A stretch of DNA of 64,000 bases from Pelecanus crispus. Taxonomy: Eukaryota; Chordata; Aves; Pelecaniformes; Pelecanidae. How positions within the stretch are numbered: the first letter of the stretch is position 1; each line of letters opens with the position of its first letter. The position numbers were made by a program, and so were the translations under genes. Location: assembly GCF_030463565.1 (NCBI RefSeq), contig NC_134646.1, positions 18,442,001 to 18,506,000 of the forward strand, in the 5' to 3' direction. The notes below the pieces were generated by a model. The model did not search any database. It saw only the letters and a program-made list of their open reading frames with translations, and was not told the DNA's origin. Positions 1 through 20,600 of the stretch are shown one piece after another.

Positions 1-8231
<8,231 letters not shown>

Positions 8232-9422
8232 GACTGATGAAACCAAATCCAACTGAAGCTCCCTGCATTCTCGCCACAATTCCTCTTCATTTCACATGAC
8301 AGTTTGCTTTCAGTTTGCGTGCACCCTCTCGTGGCGAGCCCAAGGCAGGCTCTGTCATGGGAGACTGATCTTCTAATAGCGGGTGAGTGAACGTGCTTTT
8401 TGAGTGCTCTTTGCCCTTGTCTTGAGAACAGCAGTAGGGGAAAGATTCTGGCACTGTTAGATGATTTTTAAGTTATCCGTGTTTAGTTTAATTAACTGCA
8501 TTTCACACAGCCCTGGGCTCTAGACAGACTAACTTATTGTGTAGCTAACCCTATTTTTATATGAGCAGTGAGACAATGAACAGTCACCTGGCCTCACTTC
8601 TACAAGCAGGCCCTGTTCTGTTCTTCTGATGAGGGTTCTCAGAAAAGTGGCAGAGGAAGACAAGGGAAGAAAACTTATATTCACCTTGTATTCCGATGCC
8701 TCTATTTTTAGCAAAGTTTAGTAGAAACTTGAAGAGGCAAATTTTCACAAAAAATTTTTTAGTGGACTAACTGTAAAATATCATGAGACAAACATTGGAG
8801 ATAGAGGGAAGGATGGTTGTTTTTGCATCAAGTTTGTTATCGGACTTGCCGGCTGCAGGGTAGTGTTTAGATAATATGAATTTAAATAAAGTGACTTGAG
8901 ATGTAAACATGAGCACTGGACATTCATTTGTAACAAAGACTGGAGTCAAGGAAGCCTTTTTGTTCTCGCCATTTTCTATCCTAACCACAAGTGTCCCACC
9001 CACACTTTTCTCCAGGGTCAGACTACCTATTAGATAAAATAAAATTACTTTGGACCTGTGAACAGAAAGCCTGCTAAGCTAGGATGAATGGGGCAGTTCC
9101 TAGATCCAGGGTGAGCTGATTGAGGAGAGACTACAAAAATAGCTGCCATCAATAGCTGTCAGAGGTTTGTCAGTCCTATCCCCTTATTCACCTGGTGCAG
9201 GCACTGGAAACAAGGATTGGGGAACAGCTATCCTTAATCTGCAGTCACAGATAATGAGGTTTTATCTTTACAATAATGCTTAGTTCAATATAGTATGTAT
9301 TCAGCTTATTCTTTTCCTTTGCTCGTTCTTACGACTTGGTCATAGTTCATTTTCTTTCTTAGCTATACTTTCTACTAGAATTGTAAAAGAAAGACCTGCA
9401 ATAAACTTTCTTCATTAAAAAA
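8232..9422 (+). other. DCLK2: DCLK2 3' UTR (end approximate)
   Basis: Untranslated sequence follows the stop. AATAAA hexamers occur at about 8884, 9037 and 9400-9405. I take the last as the likeliest main poly(A) signal because it is followed within about 20 bases by an A-run and a T-rich stretch. A donor-like gcg|ggtgagtg near 8380-8389 could allow UTR splicing, but nothing else supports it. Transcript ends need RNA data. Confidence 0.5.
9400..9405 (+). terminator. Candidate DCLK2 poly(A) signal AATAAA
   Basis: This is a canonical AATAAA in the DCLK2 sense, about 1.17 kb after the stop codon. It is one of several hexamers in the region, so the choice is an inference. Confidence 0.4.
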
Positions 9423-12400
9423 AGTAATTCATTTCTTTGAGAACTCCGTTATTTTGTCAGTGAAAATGTCGTCTTACTCTCTCTGGAGAGATTGAACAGC
9501 TAGGTACCTACCAAAAAGATTTCATAAAATTAATCTGAGGGATTCCCGTAAGCTTTTAAAGTGCATTGGCTCCTATGGAAGACATAGGTAATACATGACT
9601 GAACATGAGTGTTTTACCTTTCGAAGAGGCAATTAAAGATCAAAAAATGCCAACTGATAACTTAAGGTCATGGTACAGCTGAAAGAACTACAGCATCTTG
9701 GCAAAAAAAGGGTAGTAAAGGTATGAAAACATGTGTCTTCAACTATGATGAAAAGTTTGGGCTACAACCAGTCATTGTGAATTAACTTTGGTACGGGTTC
9801 ACTGGAGTAAGTTCAAGAAATTTGGAGAGTATGGGAATGGCCTTTGTATAAAATTATATACACTTATATTTTGGTACACTGCAAAAATATGAAGATAACA
9901 CTCAAGCCTTACTCAGAACAGAAACTAGTGGGAGTCCGTTAGCTAGCTCTGTGTGTGCACTTGGTAAATTCTGTAACAAATCTTAGACTAAGCTAAAGAA
10001 AGGATGCATAATTTCAGATGGAGCAGGCTAACCACCCACCTACAGCAAGGAAAGGGAACCCCTGACAGAGAAGATAGTGGCAGACTGCTGAATTGGGAGA
10101 TTACTAGTAAAGAGGGGGCAGCAACAAAATGATGAATGCTGAGTTGAGTTCTGTTTTTTTCTAAGAGGATAGATGTTCAGCTGTGCAAGGCCTATATATT
10201 TTATGAAGAAAAAAAACTGTCATGGCTTAGCAGGACATATCTAACAAATTGTGTTCCACAAAACCTCATGCATATAGAAGAGAAAGGATGATAATTTGCC
10301 TGATCAACAGCTGCCAGTTCTAAACTAGTCCTTTGTCTCATGGAAGAAGAGAGTGAAGAAAGACATACATACCCTGAGTTCATGTCCCTAAGTTCATGAC
10401 TGATCAACATCTAAACATTCTTAGACAGTATTTTGATTGGCAAAGCAGAGGCAGTTGATAGACTATGCCAAAACACCTATTTAAAAATAGTGACGACAGC
10501 TGGAAAAGATGACCATGTTGCCAACATAATTGGATAAAAACATGGTATAGCTGGGCAAGTTCTTAACTCCACGTATGACCTTAGGAGGGTTGTATCACTA
10601 CTCCACGCCTTAATTTAGTTCCACAGATGTTTAATCTGTGGGTGCATAGGTGGTATGTTTGTGCTGCTCAGGGTAGGAGAGTTTAACATAAAAATAAAGA
10701 TGTGTTGGTTAACAGTAAAAGACAATGAAGGCTCATAAGTATTATGTTTGGTTTGTTATCTACTGCACTGTCATTTAATCCTTCTCTCTTTGTAGAACCA
10801 TCACTTGCTGGAAGAAGGCAAAAATAGAAAAGAAATTGTAAAACAGAACTATGCTATCTGCTATAAAGGGAAAGAAACACCTATGGAAACTGTAAACTAA
10901 AGTTATATGTTTGTCAAAGAGGAATGTCACTTCTGTTTCATAAAAGTAGCTGAAATACATGTACCATTTTGATAGATATTGATTAAATGCCAGTTTTTTA
11001 AGACACTCAACAGTTAGAGCACAACTGCTACCATGCCTACGTTTTACAAAAGGAATTACTTAAAAAAAGTCTTTTTAAAAATCCCCAGTCTTTTTAGCTC
11101 CTTTGAACATGAGTAGTTGTTCACATACCCCAGTGGAGCCAGTTCCTGCAGTTCTAGATTTGAAATCCCAGAACTGAACCTTCCCCTGCTGTAAATCAGC
11201 ATAACACTCAGTTCACTGATATCCCATCAAAATTTAACCTTACAGACAATTACCCCCCTTCTTGAACTTATGAAATTAATTACAATAATTGTCAAAATAC
11301 ATTAAGGTAGACAGTGGTTTATGATGATGTTACTTTCATCAAGTATTGGCTCATGCCTACATAGACTACTTTAGTAAGCAAAAATCTCTTGGTTTTAGAT
11401 GCAGACATAGTTCCCCCCATCTAAACTGAATACTTGAGGAAGAGAAGCTAGGAGGAAGTAATGACTAAAATTAAGAGATTGCAGGGTAACTTTTCCTAAA
11501 TTAAATAAATATTTGTATTTTATTTTTAAAGTATATAAATTAATTATACATGTAAGATACCAGAAAGTATTTTTAACCTACTTGTTACTCTGAATTTTCC
11601 CTTTCTTCCTTCTGCATTTTTTTTTCTTAATAAAACAAACCAAAACAAAACAGAGGCTTGTCTACTACAGTGTCTTAGGAACACTCCAGTGACTTAGGAA
11701 CAAAAAGCGTGAAGCTTTCTGTTTGAGCTGGGAAGTTCAGTCTCTTAATTCAAGGAAGCAGGTTTTTCTAAGACCTCATTAGCCTCTCTCAGAAACAGAG
11801 GTACTATGATTTGGGTATGTAGTGAGACTATGGCAACAACAGTAACTTCTGCAAGTAACATTCAATGCCATTTTTCTTGCTCTATGCTCAGCGATCACAC
11901 TGAGGGTATATGAGAGAGGTTGCCAAAATACACAATTCAAGTGATCAGGCATCCTTCAGCAGGTGCCAGACACTTCGTGTTACCTCTTGGAGGGTCCTGG
12001 TGATACAGGAGACACACCAGCACCCTGGCATGCATTGAGGAGATCCGAAGCAAGATCCTGTATATGATTTCCAACAGAGATCACAGCTTTGGCCTTCATG
12101 AGAAGACTGTAATTTTCCTAATTTATTTCCTAAATAAGAAAAAGAATGTTAGCTAGGAAGCAATAACTGGTTATACCACTACCTGTACACTTGCCAAAAA
12201 GGGATTCAAATTCCTATTCACAGAAATTATTTTGATCATCTCAGGCTAAACCAATAAATTTATGCAGCAAACAGGAAATTTTTATTTTAAAAGTCTCATT
12301 TAAGCCTACTTTTCATATCTATCTTCTCCCCAGTCTAATTATTACAGATTGATAGAGTAAATTTACTGAAGTATTTATTCACTTTTATATAAATATACAT

Positions 12401-15400
12401 ATTTATCAATTGTCTTTGGTTTTAACAGTTTTAAAATGGGAAATGGTATTTTGTATTTACTCATTATTTCTTTCAAGCTACATTCAGACAGCAACTGGAA
12501 AACAACAGAAATGCACAAAACTAGTAACCTATCCAAAATGCTGATTAAGTAAAATGGATTTTTTTTTAAAGATTAAAAAAAAGCAAGTGAATCAAACACT
12601 CACTCCTACTGCAATCAGTTTCAATGTCTAATGCAAACAAACAGGTATCTATTTGAGCTTTTCTGTCAGGGGAGTCCTTTCTAGGGGGATTTTTTTTTTA
12701 AAACTAAATTAGCATTGAAAAAAAAATACCAGGACAGGGACTGAAGAAGCAATCTGCCATGCAACCATCCACCAAGAAGTTTTTCCTCAGCCGTTGTTTC
12801 TGTTCTTGATTTTGTTTCAAACAGCATTTGAATTTTAAGCGCCTTTGTCATATTTGGAAACGGCCCACAGTGAGAATCATGCAAGATGCCAGTTTCAGAG
12901 AAGCACAGCTTCACCAAGAAGTACCAGCAACTATTCCCTTCTCCCCAAAATAACAGTTGCCAATTAATATGCAATAGTGAAGTTTAGAGTGTTTAAATGT
13001 TGACCACTTGAAGTTTAAATGCTGCTTAAAAAGACACTAGCTCTGTTGTTTAGAATGGTCAGATTTTGGTTTTGCAGCTACTGTGGATTAAACAAGACAA
13101 AAAGCAAAATGCGAGAGCAATCTGCAAAGTCATCTGTTATTGGATATATCCATTGCTGAATACACCAAATTCTAAACACACAACTAGACCCAGTTGTGCT
13201 ACAGCATTTTGCAGCTCAGAGCTCACAGTACACAGCAAACAAAGCAAGAGTGCGAAGAAAAAAAATTAGAACTTGAAGAATGATCATATTACAAACTTTG
13301 TCCATTTAGCAAATAGCAAGTACCACATCTTGTAAACCTCTTTTTGTCAATTCCCATGCAATACAGCATAATTTCCAAAGCACAGAACTAAATGTCTCTT
13401 TAACTGGTTGACTATGTGATGCAGCTCCAAGTATGAAGTTGTACATCATTTCAGATTTTACTAAATATACAAATCTCTTTGGTTTCAAGACTATGCTTTC
13501 TGATCTCTCAATTCATTTACAAGAAAGTAGTTGTATTTCCCATAATTTGTAAAAAAAGTTGTGAAACGTTTTACATACTCTTTGTAATAATATGCTTTTT
13601 TATAGTAAGTCTCAACTAAAACTCTTTACAGATGCAAGTTAGAATTTATTCTTTCAAGCTTTGTTTCATCTGTTTTAATCCGGTTTTTCCTCATGAGCCT
13701 GGTTGTATTTGAATTACAGGTGACCTGTAGTTGAATTTCAGTAAATCTAAACAAATTCAGAAACAATTTCCTACAGTTTTTGATCCAGAGCTTTTAAAGA
13801 GCAGCTTTAAAATGATGACGCATAAGCACGGATATGCATCAGTAACTGTTTTAGTTTACTGAAGATCTTAGGTTGGTTCTGCACAAAAGTAAACTATTTT
13901 GGATTTCATGTAACGTTGTATCACGTGGAAAATCAAGCAAGTGACTCATCTCAAGCTTTATGCAAATATCCTAACCCTATATGGGAAAGGTCTCACTGGT
14001 TTAGAGCAGCACCCACAGAAACGCGTATCTCTGCTTTTATTTAACTAGGATGCAGCCAGTTTCTCAAGAACAATATAGTCATCTTTTATTCCTTTGAGTG
14101 ACTTCTAAGTATAAGGGAAAGCAAAACAGAAATGCCCTAACACAAGCACACTTGTATCTCTGTGAATACAAAAGTCAGTACATAAAATGGAAAAGCTGTC
14201 ATCTAGACAGTCACCATATCTAGGCCATTCTCATTCAATAAATCTAACAGCAATTATGTCCTGATTAAGGCTACAATAAAATTCATTTCCCACAGAAGTC
14301 CCAGTTTTGAATTTCCTTTTGCTACTAAAAGAAATTAATACATTGTTTTTTTCCAGGACACCAGCTCTGTATGAAAAACATGGGGTTTTGTTGCTGCTGT
14401 TCAGGTATGTGGAGTAACTGAAGAAACTCCACTGTTCCTTAAAAATCCCCACCCTGATCCCACACGTTAAAAGCACCACAGCAGAAAAGGTTCTCCATAA
14501 TGTTTCTAAACAGAAATTCAATTCCCATATTTTTTAGAATTATAATGAAAAACCTGAAAATCATGCCAGCTTCTGACAGTAGTTGTAAAAAACAGCTACC
14601 ACAGTAGTATTAACATCTACAAGTATCTGAGCACACCATCATCTCTTGTCAGACCCTTCAGCATTTACATCAGCAATTTTCCACAAAATAGAAGGGATTT
14701 CAAGCTACTTGCACTAAGTATTTCCCCGCAAACCAAACTTGCAGCACTGCAGCTGACCAGACTTGCTCTCAGCAGCAGCAAACGCTGCCTTCCACAGCAT
14801 CTGCCATAAACTACAGCTAACACCATGTCCACTTGAACTTACCAGAACAGAAGAAACGCTGGACTGTCACGTTAAAAAAAGTGCTGCTTATAAACACTTC
14901 TGCTGAATTTTGAGGAAATAGAGGACTCGGCTCCCTCTTTTCAGGAGATTCTGCAAATAACAGCCAGCTGAGGCCCAGCTGCAGGTTAATGCGGGGCACT
15001 TGTTGATTAAACAGGTTTCAGGCAATCCCTTTGACACAGGTGCTGCCCTGAATAAACTAACAAAGAGCTGACTAGTTGGCAAGTTAACCCTTTTTTGCCA
15101 CCTAATCAGTGACTAGTTCAGCCAAAGCTGAGATCCCAAGTGCAAGTCTGGCCTCCCAGGGCAGTGCCCAAGGTACGTTCCTTTATGGGCGGAAGGAGGG
15201 GTATGTCCTACTCACCAAAGCCACTAGCAAAGCAGTCCAGAATGGGGGTGTCTTCACAGGCTTGCTCATGGAGCAGAAGGTAAAGATGTCCTTTTCCACA
15301 GAAGGGCTGCGGCGCTCGTAATGTGCCAAACACCGCGCTGCACCGCTGCTGCTGCTTCCCCAAGGAGTGCTTGATGCCAGCGCACAGCTGCCCATCAGCG

Positions 15401-16080
15401 TGCACTGGCTGGGTGCAACGCAGCATGGCACGCACACGTACAGTCGTGCTTTCAGTTTGGGAAAGCATCTCATGACCAGTAGGGCCCTTTCTAAAACAAA
15501 CTACCTGCCAAATGAACTCCCCATGAAATATTTTGGCTCTAAGATCAGAAACTATTGCTTCTATCAATAATAAAGCGTTTCCTAAGTCAGCAGGAGATCA
15601 TAAAGAGAAGACTTTCAGGATTTCCATTTGGCAAAATACACCTTCCTTTCTTTGGGTTTTTTTCCCCTCCACCTAGCCTAGGAAACCCACTGCTGGCTTG
15701 AGAGAAATACAAATTGCACTTCAAGAGCATACCAATTTCCCCTCAAAATCTTCTGATACAAGGCTATGAATGTTGTTGAACTTAAGGATGTGTGAAGTAC
15801 GAGCTTTGCATAACAAATGTTACTGCTCAATATACTGGGCACTTACCACAGACATGACAACTATAGCCTTCGCTTAATCAGATCATCGTTCTGCTATACA
15901 AAACATAAAAAAATAACTCTACTGCTATCAGTATAACCGTATCAGTATAAAAATGAAGAAAGCACAGAAAACTTGATCATCATTGCATAAACACCGAGAG
16001 TACTTTAAATGCATTAGCCATAGCACCTATCTCCTCTATTGTGAATATACATTGAATCACAAGAACCCAATACTCCACTG
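9423..16080. other. Intergenic interval between the convergent DCLK2 and LRBA 3' ends
   Basis: This is about 6.7 kb of mostly AT-rich DNA without a supportable gene. The stretch 10546-10640 weakly resembles an old SINE of the MIR/CORE type. A block at about 15100-15480 is richer in GC and CpG than its surroundings. Open frames such as 14231-14521 (-) and 12681-12974 (-) show no domain and sit in unconstrained-looking sequence. Either gene's 3' UTR could extend further into this interval. Confidence 0.6.
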
Positions 16081-16084
16081 AAGG

Positions 16085-17526
16085 TCTCAATTACAAATGT
16101 AATTTTATTTAATTTCTTCACTCGAACTCAATTTTCTCATTCCAAATCTTTACTGAAAGAGATAGTAGTTAAATGCTTAGAAAAAACAAGAACTGCTCTA
16201 GTAGGCAGCTAGAGAAATGTACGTATCAATACAGATATGGAATGTAAATTTCAACTCATATAGATCACAACATACAAAGAAGATTTTTATGCAATACAGA
16301 CTTACAAAATAACAACAGTTCTTTTCACAAATATTTTCAGAGTTCTGCACAGCAATCTTGTAGAAAAGTAGATTTGTGCAACACCAAAATAACTTACTGT
16401 TCCTTAGTATAAATTATTTTTCATTTCCTAAAAGAAACGAGATAATTTAATATGATTGGGCAGGATCTGACAGGAGTTGGTGATAGCAAAATATAAAAGA
16501 TATTGTTGCTATACGCAGAAAAGGAATATGGCATGTGCTGCAGTATTGCAGGGGCTAGCTCTGGGACAAAAAAGAAAGTCGCCTGCAAGTCTAGTGCTTC
16601 TGCTGCTGTACAGAGGCTGTGCACCAGCAAACACCTGCCTTTTAGTGCTTTCACAGTCAACCAGCAGAAGTGTGCTTTGGTATTCGCACCTATTAAAAAA
16701 TACCTGCCTCTGTGCGTTTCTAATTTGAGTTTAAAGTCTTCAGAATAGCCTTTCTGATTTTGAGGAACAATCCACATTTTGGTGTGCTTTGAAGGAGATG
16801 CCAGGTAGAAACTAGAAGGATTCACGCTTGATGTTACACAAGCTCCATTCCCAAATTGTCTCTCTCAACTGCAGAAAACATACAACTAAAAAAGAACTAA
16901 TTGTCTAGGCCTAGAAACATGCTTGAATAGTAACATTGATGGAAACGCTAAGTTTAAAATTACATTAACCATAATTTAAATATTACTATTGATTCCCAGA
17001 AGCTTCAGTGCTGATGGTAGTACAATCATTTGGAAAAGTATGAGACAAAGTGTGGTACAGATAGCACAGATTAAAACTCCCCAAACATCGTAATTAATTT
17101 CCATTATGTTAAAATCATATATTCTTCAAGGTTATAGATAAAGCTTCAGATGGAAAATCCATTTCTTCATAATATAGCTAGAATGTGAGTTTTAACCATC
17201 TTTACTTTAGGCTTCTTTTACATACAGGGATCAAAATAGACTTCTTGTTATGACTAAAAATATAGATTTTTTTTAACTACAGAACCCAGCAGCCATTTTT
17301 CTGCTTCTTTGCCCTTCCCCCAAAAAAGTCAAGCAAGGTCTACAAAAATAGCAATTAACTTTAAAAAATAGGTTGCTTCTTCCAGCAAATTTAAGTTACA
17401 TTCAGATGTAATATAGCTATTTATAAGGAACAATGTTGTGGCAAGACACCAAGGGAGGCGTGCTGTGTTCAGTTTCCTTCTGACAACAGCTGCCCACATC
17501 GATGCTAATCTTGGTCTCTGCGAAGA
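16085..17526 (-). other. LRBA: LRBA 3' UTR (end approximate)
   Basis: Untranslated sequence follows the LRBA stop on the - strand. An AATAAA on the - strand lies at 16109-16104, about 1.4 kb after the stop, with T- and GT-rich sequence just downstream. The 134-codon open frame at 16825-16421 falls inside this UTR and has no recognised domain. Confidence 0.5.
16104..16109 (-). terminator. Candidate LRBA poly(A) signal AATAAA
   Basis: Read on the - strand this is AATAAA, inside AAATTAAATAAAATTAC. It is the first canonical hexamer I noted after the LRBA stop. Other hexamers further down (for example near 14033) could serve as alternative ends. Confidence 0.4.
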
Positions 17527-17617
17527 TCAGTATCTGGTTTGATACTCATGGTGCCAACGATTGAAGTCATTGTAGAAAACCACTATGCTCCCAGATGCCA
17601 TGCCAGTCATTATACAC
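17527..17617 (-). CDS. LRBA: LRBA terminal coding exon
   Basis: The exon first completes an Arg codon, then encodes [18 protein letters not shown] and [11 protein letters not shown], then TGA at 17529-17527. It forms the final strands of the WD40 propeller. The acceptor on the - strand is ctttccttag. Human LRBA has IIS where this copy has IMT and VLF where this has VVF. The EYQTRY end is an LRBA hallmark. Confidence 0.96.
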
Positions 17618-20600
17618 CTAAGGAAAGCACAAGACCATATTTGTTAGTGAACCACCTCACATACAGGTATATGAGTCAACACACCGAAAAGTTACATCAA
17701 TATAGGCATGAGAACCCAAAGCAACGACCAACTTCCACCGAAGACAGCTGGAGCTGGAAGTGCTCCACATACCAGAAAAGTCAGGCTTTAGGGGCTCCCA
17801 TCTTGCACTTCCAAGGACTCCATCAAGCTGGATTTGAATAAAACTGCCAGGTACACCAGCTCTGACAGATTTATGGATCGGAAAACACACAAAACACCAT
17901 GCAACAGTTTGTATGGTCGGTCTGAAGCTACAGTTGAGAGCTAGACAACAGCATTGTTTACCAGCATCACTATCCTGCAACGCCACTTCAGATTTCCTGG
18001 GATTATTTCTTGGCTTGCTTAGCTGGGTTGGGGCGGGGGGCGGTGTTAGAGTGGCATGAAGCCCTGGTGAAGCAGCGAAGTGAAGGAAGGCTAGGAGGAG
18101 TGTTCAGTTCAGTTTCACCTCCCCCATTTAAGCACATGATCAACATGAAGGAACTGGATGTGGGCACAGACTTCAGTTGGAAATATTAGTGTTTGGGTTT
18201 GAAAGCAATCTGAAGGCTTTGACTGTTTTGGAAGTTCCTGAAAGCAATCACTGTGCTTTCCCACTGAGGCACTCCTTCTTTCTAAATTGGCCTTGGCTTA
18301 CTACTAGAGATCATTTAGATGTGTTTGAAAAGCCATGACCCTGACATAGCACACAATTACAAGAGTTTCTATATCGTCTTTTCTACTGTCTCATATTAAA
18401 GTTTTATGAAAATCAAAAGCATGAAGATGTATAAAGTTCTGGCATTTTAGGAAAAAAAAATCAGAGTAAAAAGCTGTAATTTTTCCTTCAAAACAAAGAC
18501 TAAATATGAGATCATCAAAACACTGCATTTTGGTAGTATCACACTATTTCATTTCAAGAGCACTATTTTGATTGTTTTTGTATTAGGTTAAAATGTCTTT
18601 TTACTGACTGTCACTCAAACACATACATGCATGCATACCAAATAAATTACTCTGAGTAATTACCTGTAATTACTGAGTAATTACTCAGTAAAATACTCTG
18701 AGTAAATCTCTTCTGAGTTTCTGTGTCTTCAAACCCAAAGTGAACAGGTTCCTAACTTGAGCACATGGATAAATTTATACATGTCCGTATTAAATTTCAG
18801 TTTATTCACATGCGAAGATTATGCTGACATGTCATTAATTACAGTTTAAAGAGTCTCCAAATGCAAAATTTTATACATTTCAGAGGTCTAAAAATCAACA
18901 GCTGTAACTCCAGCTTTTGAAATAGTTTTAACAGCAGGGGCTTTTTAATGGAAAATTGTTTCTTCCAAAATGCCTATAACCTCAAATTATGCTTAACAAG
19001 AAGTTGAATGCTTGATTGAAGTCCACAGATTTTGCTGGATTGGATTTTTTTAAGTTTATTTTATGAACTTCTATTTTAAGTTTTAGAAATGCAGTCCAGG
19101 TAAAAGTGTTAAAACATTCAGTATGGACTTCAGTAAGTGGAAGGTTAAGAGTCTCAGCAATATGCTTTACTGCACAATGTACACACTTCTAAGGGATTTA
19201 GGAGCCAAATCTGCTTGAAAAGTACACAGGAACTCCACTAAGCAAATATGCCAAAGTGAACAAAATTCTAGTCCGCAAGCTAAAAGTGTACAAATGAAAT
19301 GGTAAACATCCATCTTATAAACAAACACTATTTTTGTGATAAAAACACAGACGGACTTTTAAGTACAGCCTCATTGGAAAGTGTAATGTAAAAATGCAGT
19401 AAAAACTGCGTTTTAGTAACTGATTGCCTTCAGTAGAAGGAAACTTCGAGGAGGGTCATGCTTTATGTGGATAAAATAACTTTTCTAGAAATGAAAATTA
19501 GTATTTGCTTTAGCAAAATACAGATGCGTGGAAGGAATTTTCTTGTGCAACTATTCTAACTGTTCTATTTTTAACATAAAGGTCTGGAATTAGGAATCTG
19601 ATTTGTGTCATAAGTAAAAGGAGAAACATGAAAAGCACATATGTAACCTTCCACCTCCATGTGACCCGCACTGTACATTGGCACAGGCCAATAACTCAGC
19701 CTATCTTGAAAGTCTGCCAAAGTAAGATTTCTTGAATCGCTCTTCATTCCCCCAAGAGCTGAAATCCTGAAAAAGATTATCTGCCCTAAATACGACATGT
19801 TAGAAAGAACTTATGCAAGCACAGAATTCTCAATATAATCACCAGGATCTGTGATCCACAGAAAATAAAAATCAGAAGAAAAACAGAAATACAATTTAAT
19901 TGTAAGTCTATATTCTCAGAAATTCTTGTGAAGACCAGACTTTGCTCTAACCTTTGGTCATATGACAGGGCCATGGATCGGATTCCAGCATCACACCCTG
20001 GATAAGCAAAAAGCTTCTTGAGGTCCCATGTCTGCCACACCATGACAATTCCATTGTCTCCACCTGTAAGCAGATACTGTCCATCTCGACTCAGTTGAAT
20101 TGCCTAAGGAGAAATCACATGGATATTTGTCAGATAAATATGTGTTGCTCTTATTCCCCCTCCTTTACTTTCATAAAAAGTTTCATGTTGACAGCTGAAT
20201 GTCTAGGGAGACTTGATATTAATACAAGCTTTTGGAAAGCAACATTATCGTTATGTTATTCTACCCAGCAATAGAATCAATGTTATTATGCTAATATTAT
20301 GTCTAATACATTAGAAGTTACTAGTTCAGTTTTACCTCACCTGTGATCTATTCCATATTCCAAACACCTAATATGAGGTCAGCTAAAGAAATTTACTCTT
20401 CTAATTAGCTAGGTTTACAAGATCCAGCAGCACTGGCATTAAAATATAGTACCTGACATTCCCCTGAGGGTCTCCAGTACTAGCCTAGCAGGAGTTATCC
20501 CCCTTTTCTCTCTGGCAAAGGGCTGAATGATGGAGGAAACTGAAATGTTATACAAGTTACTAGAATTAATTCAGACCTGTAGTTTTGGATTCCTGCTCTC

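Noticed and set aside
16421-16825. 134-codon open frame on the - strand
   Set aside because: It lies in the inferred LRBA 3' UTR, has no domain, and overlaps + strand frames at 16477-16748. It looks like chance.
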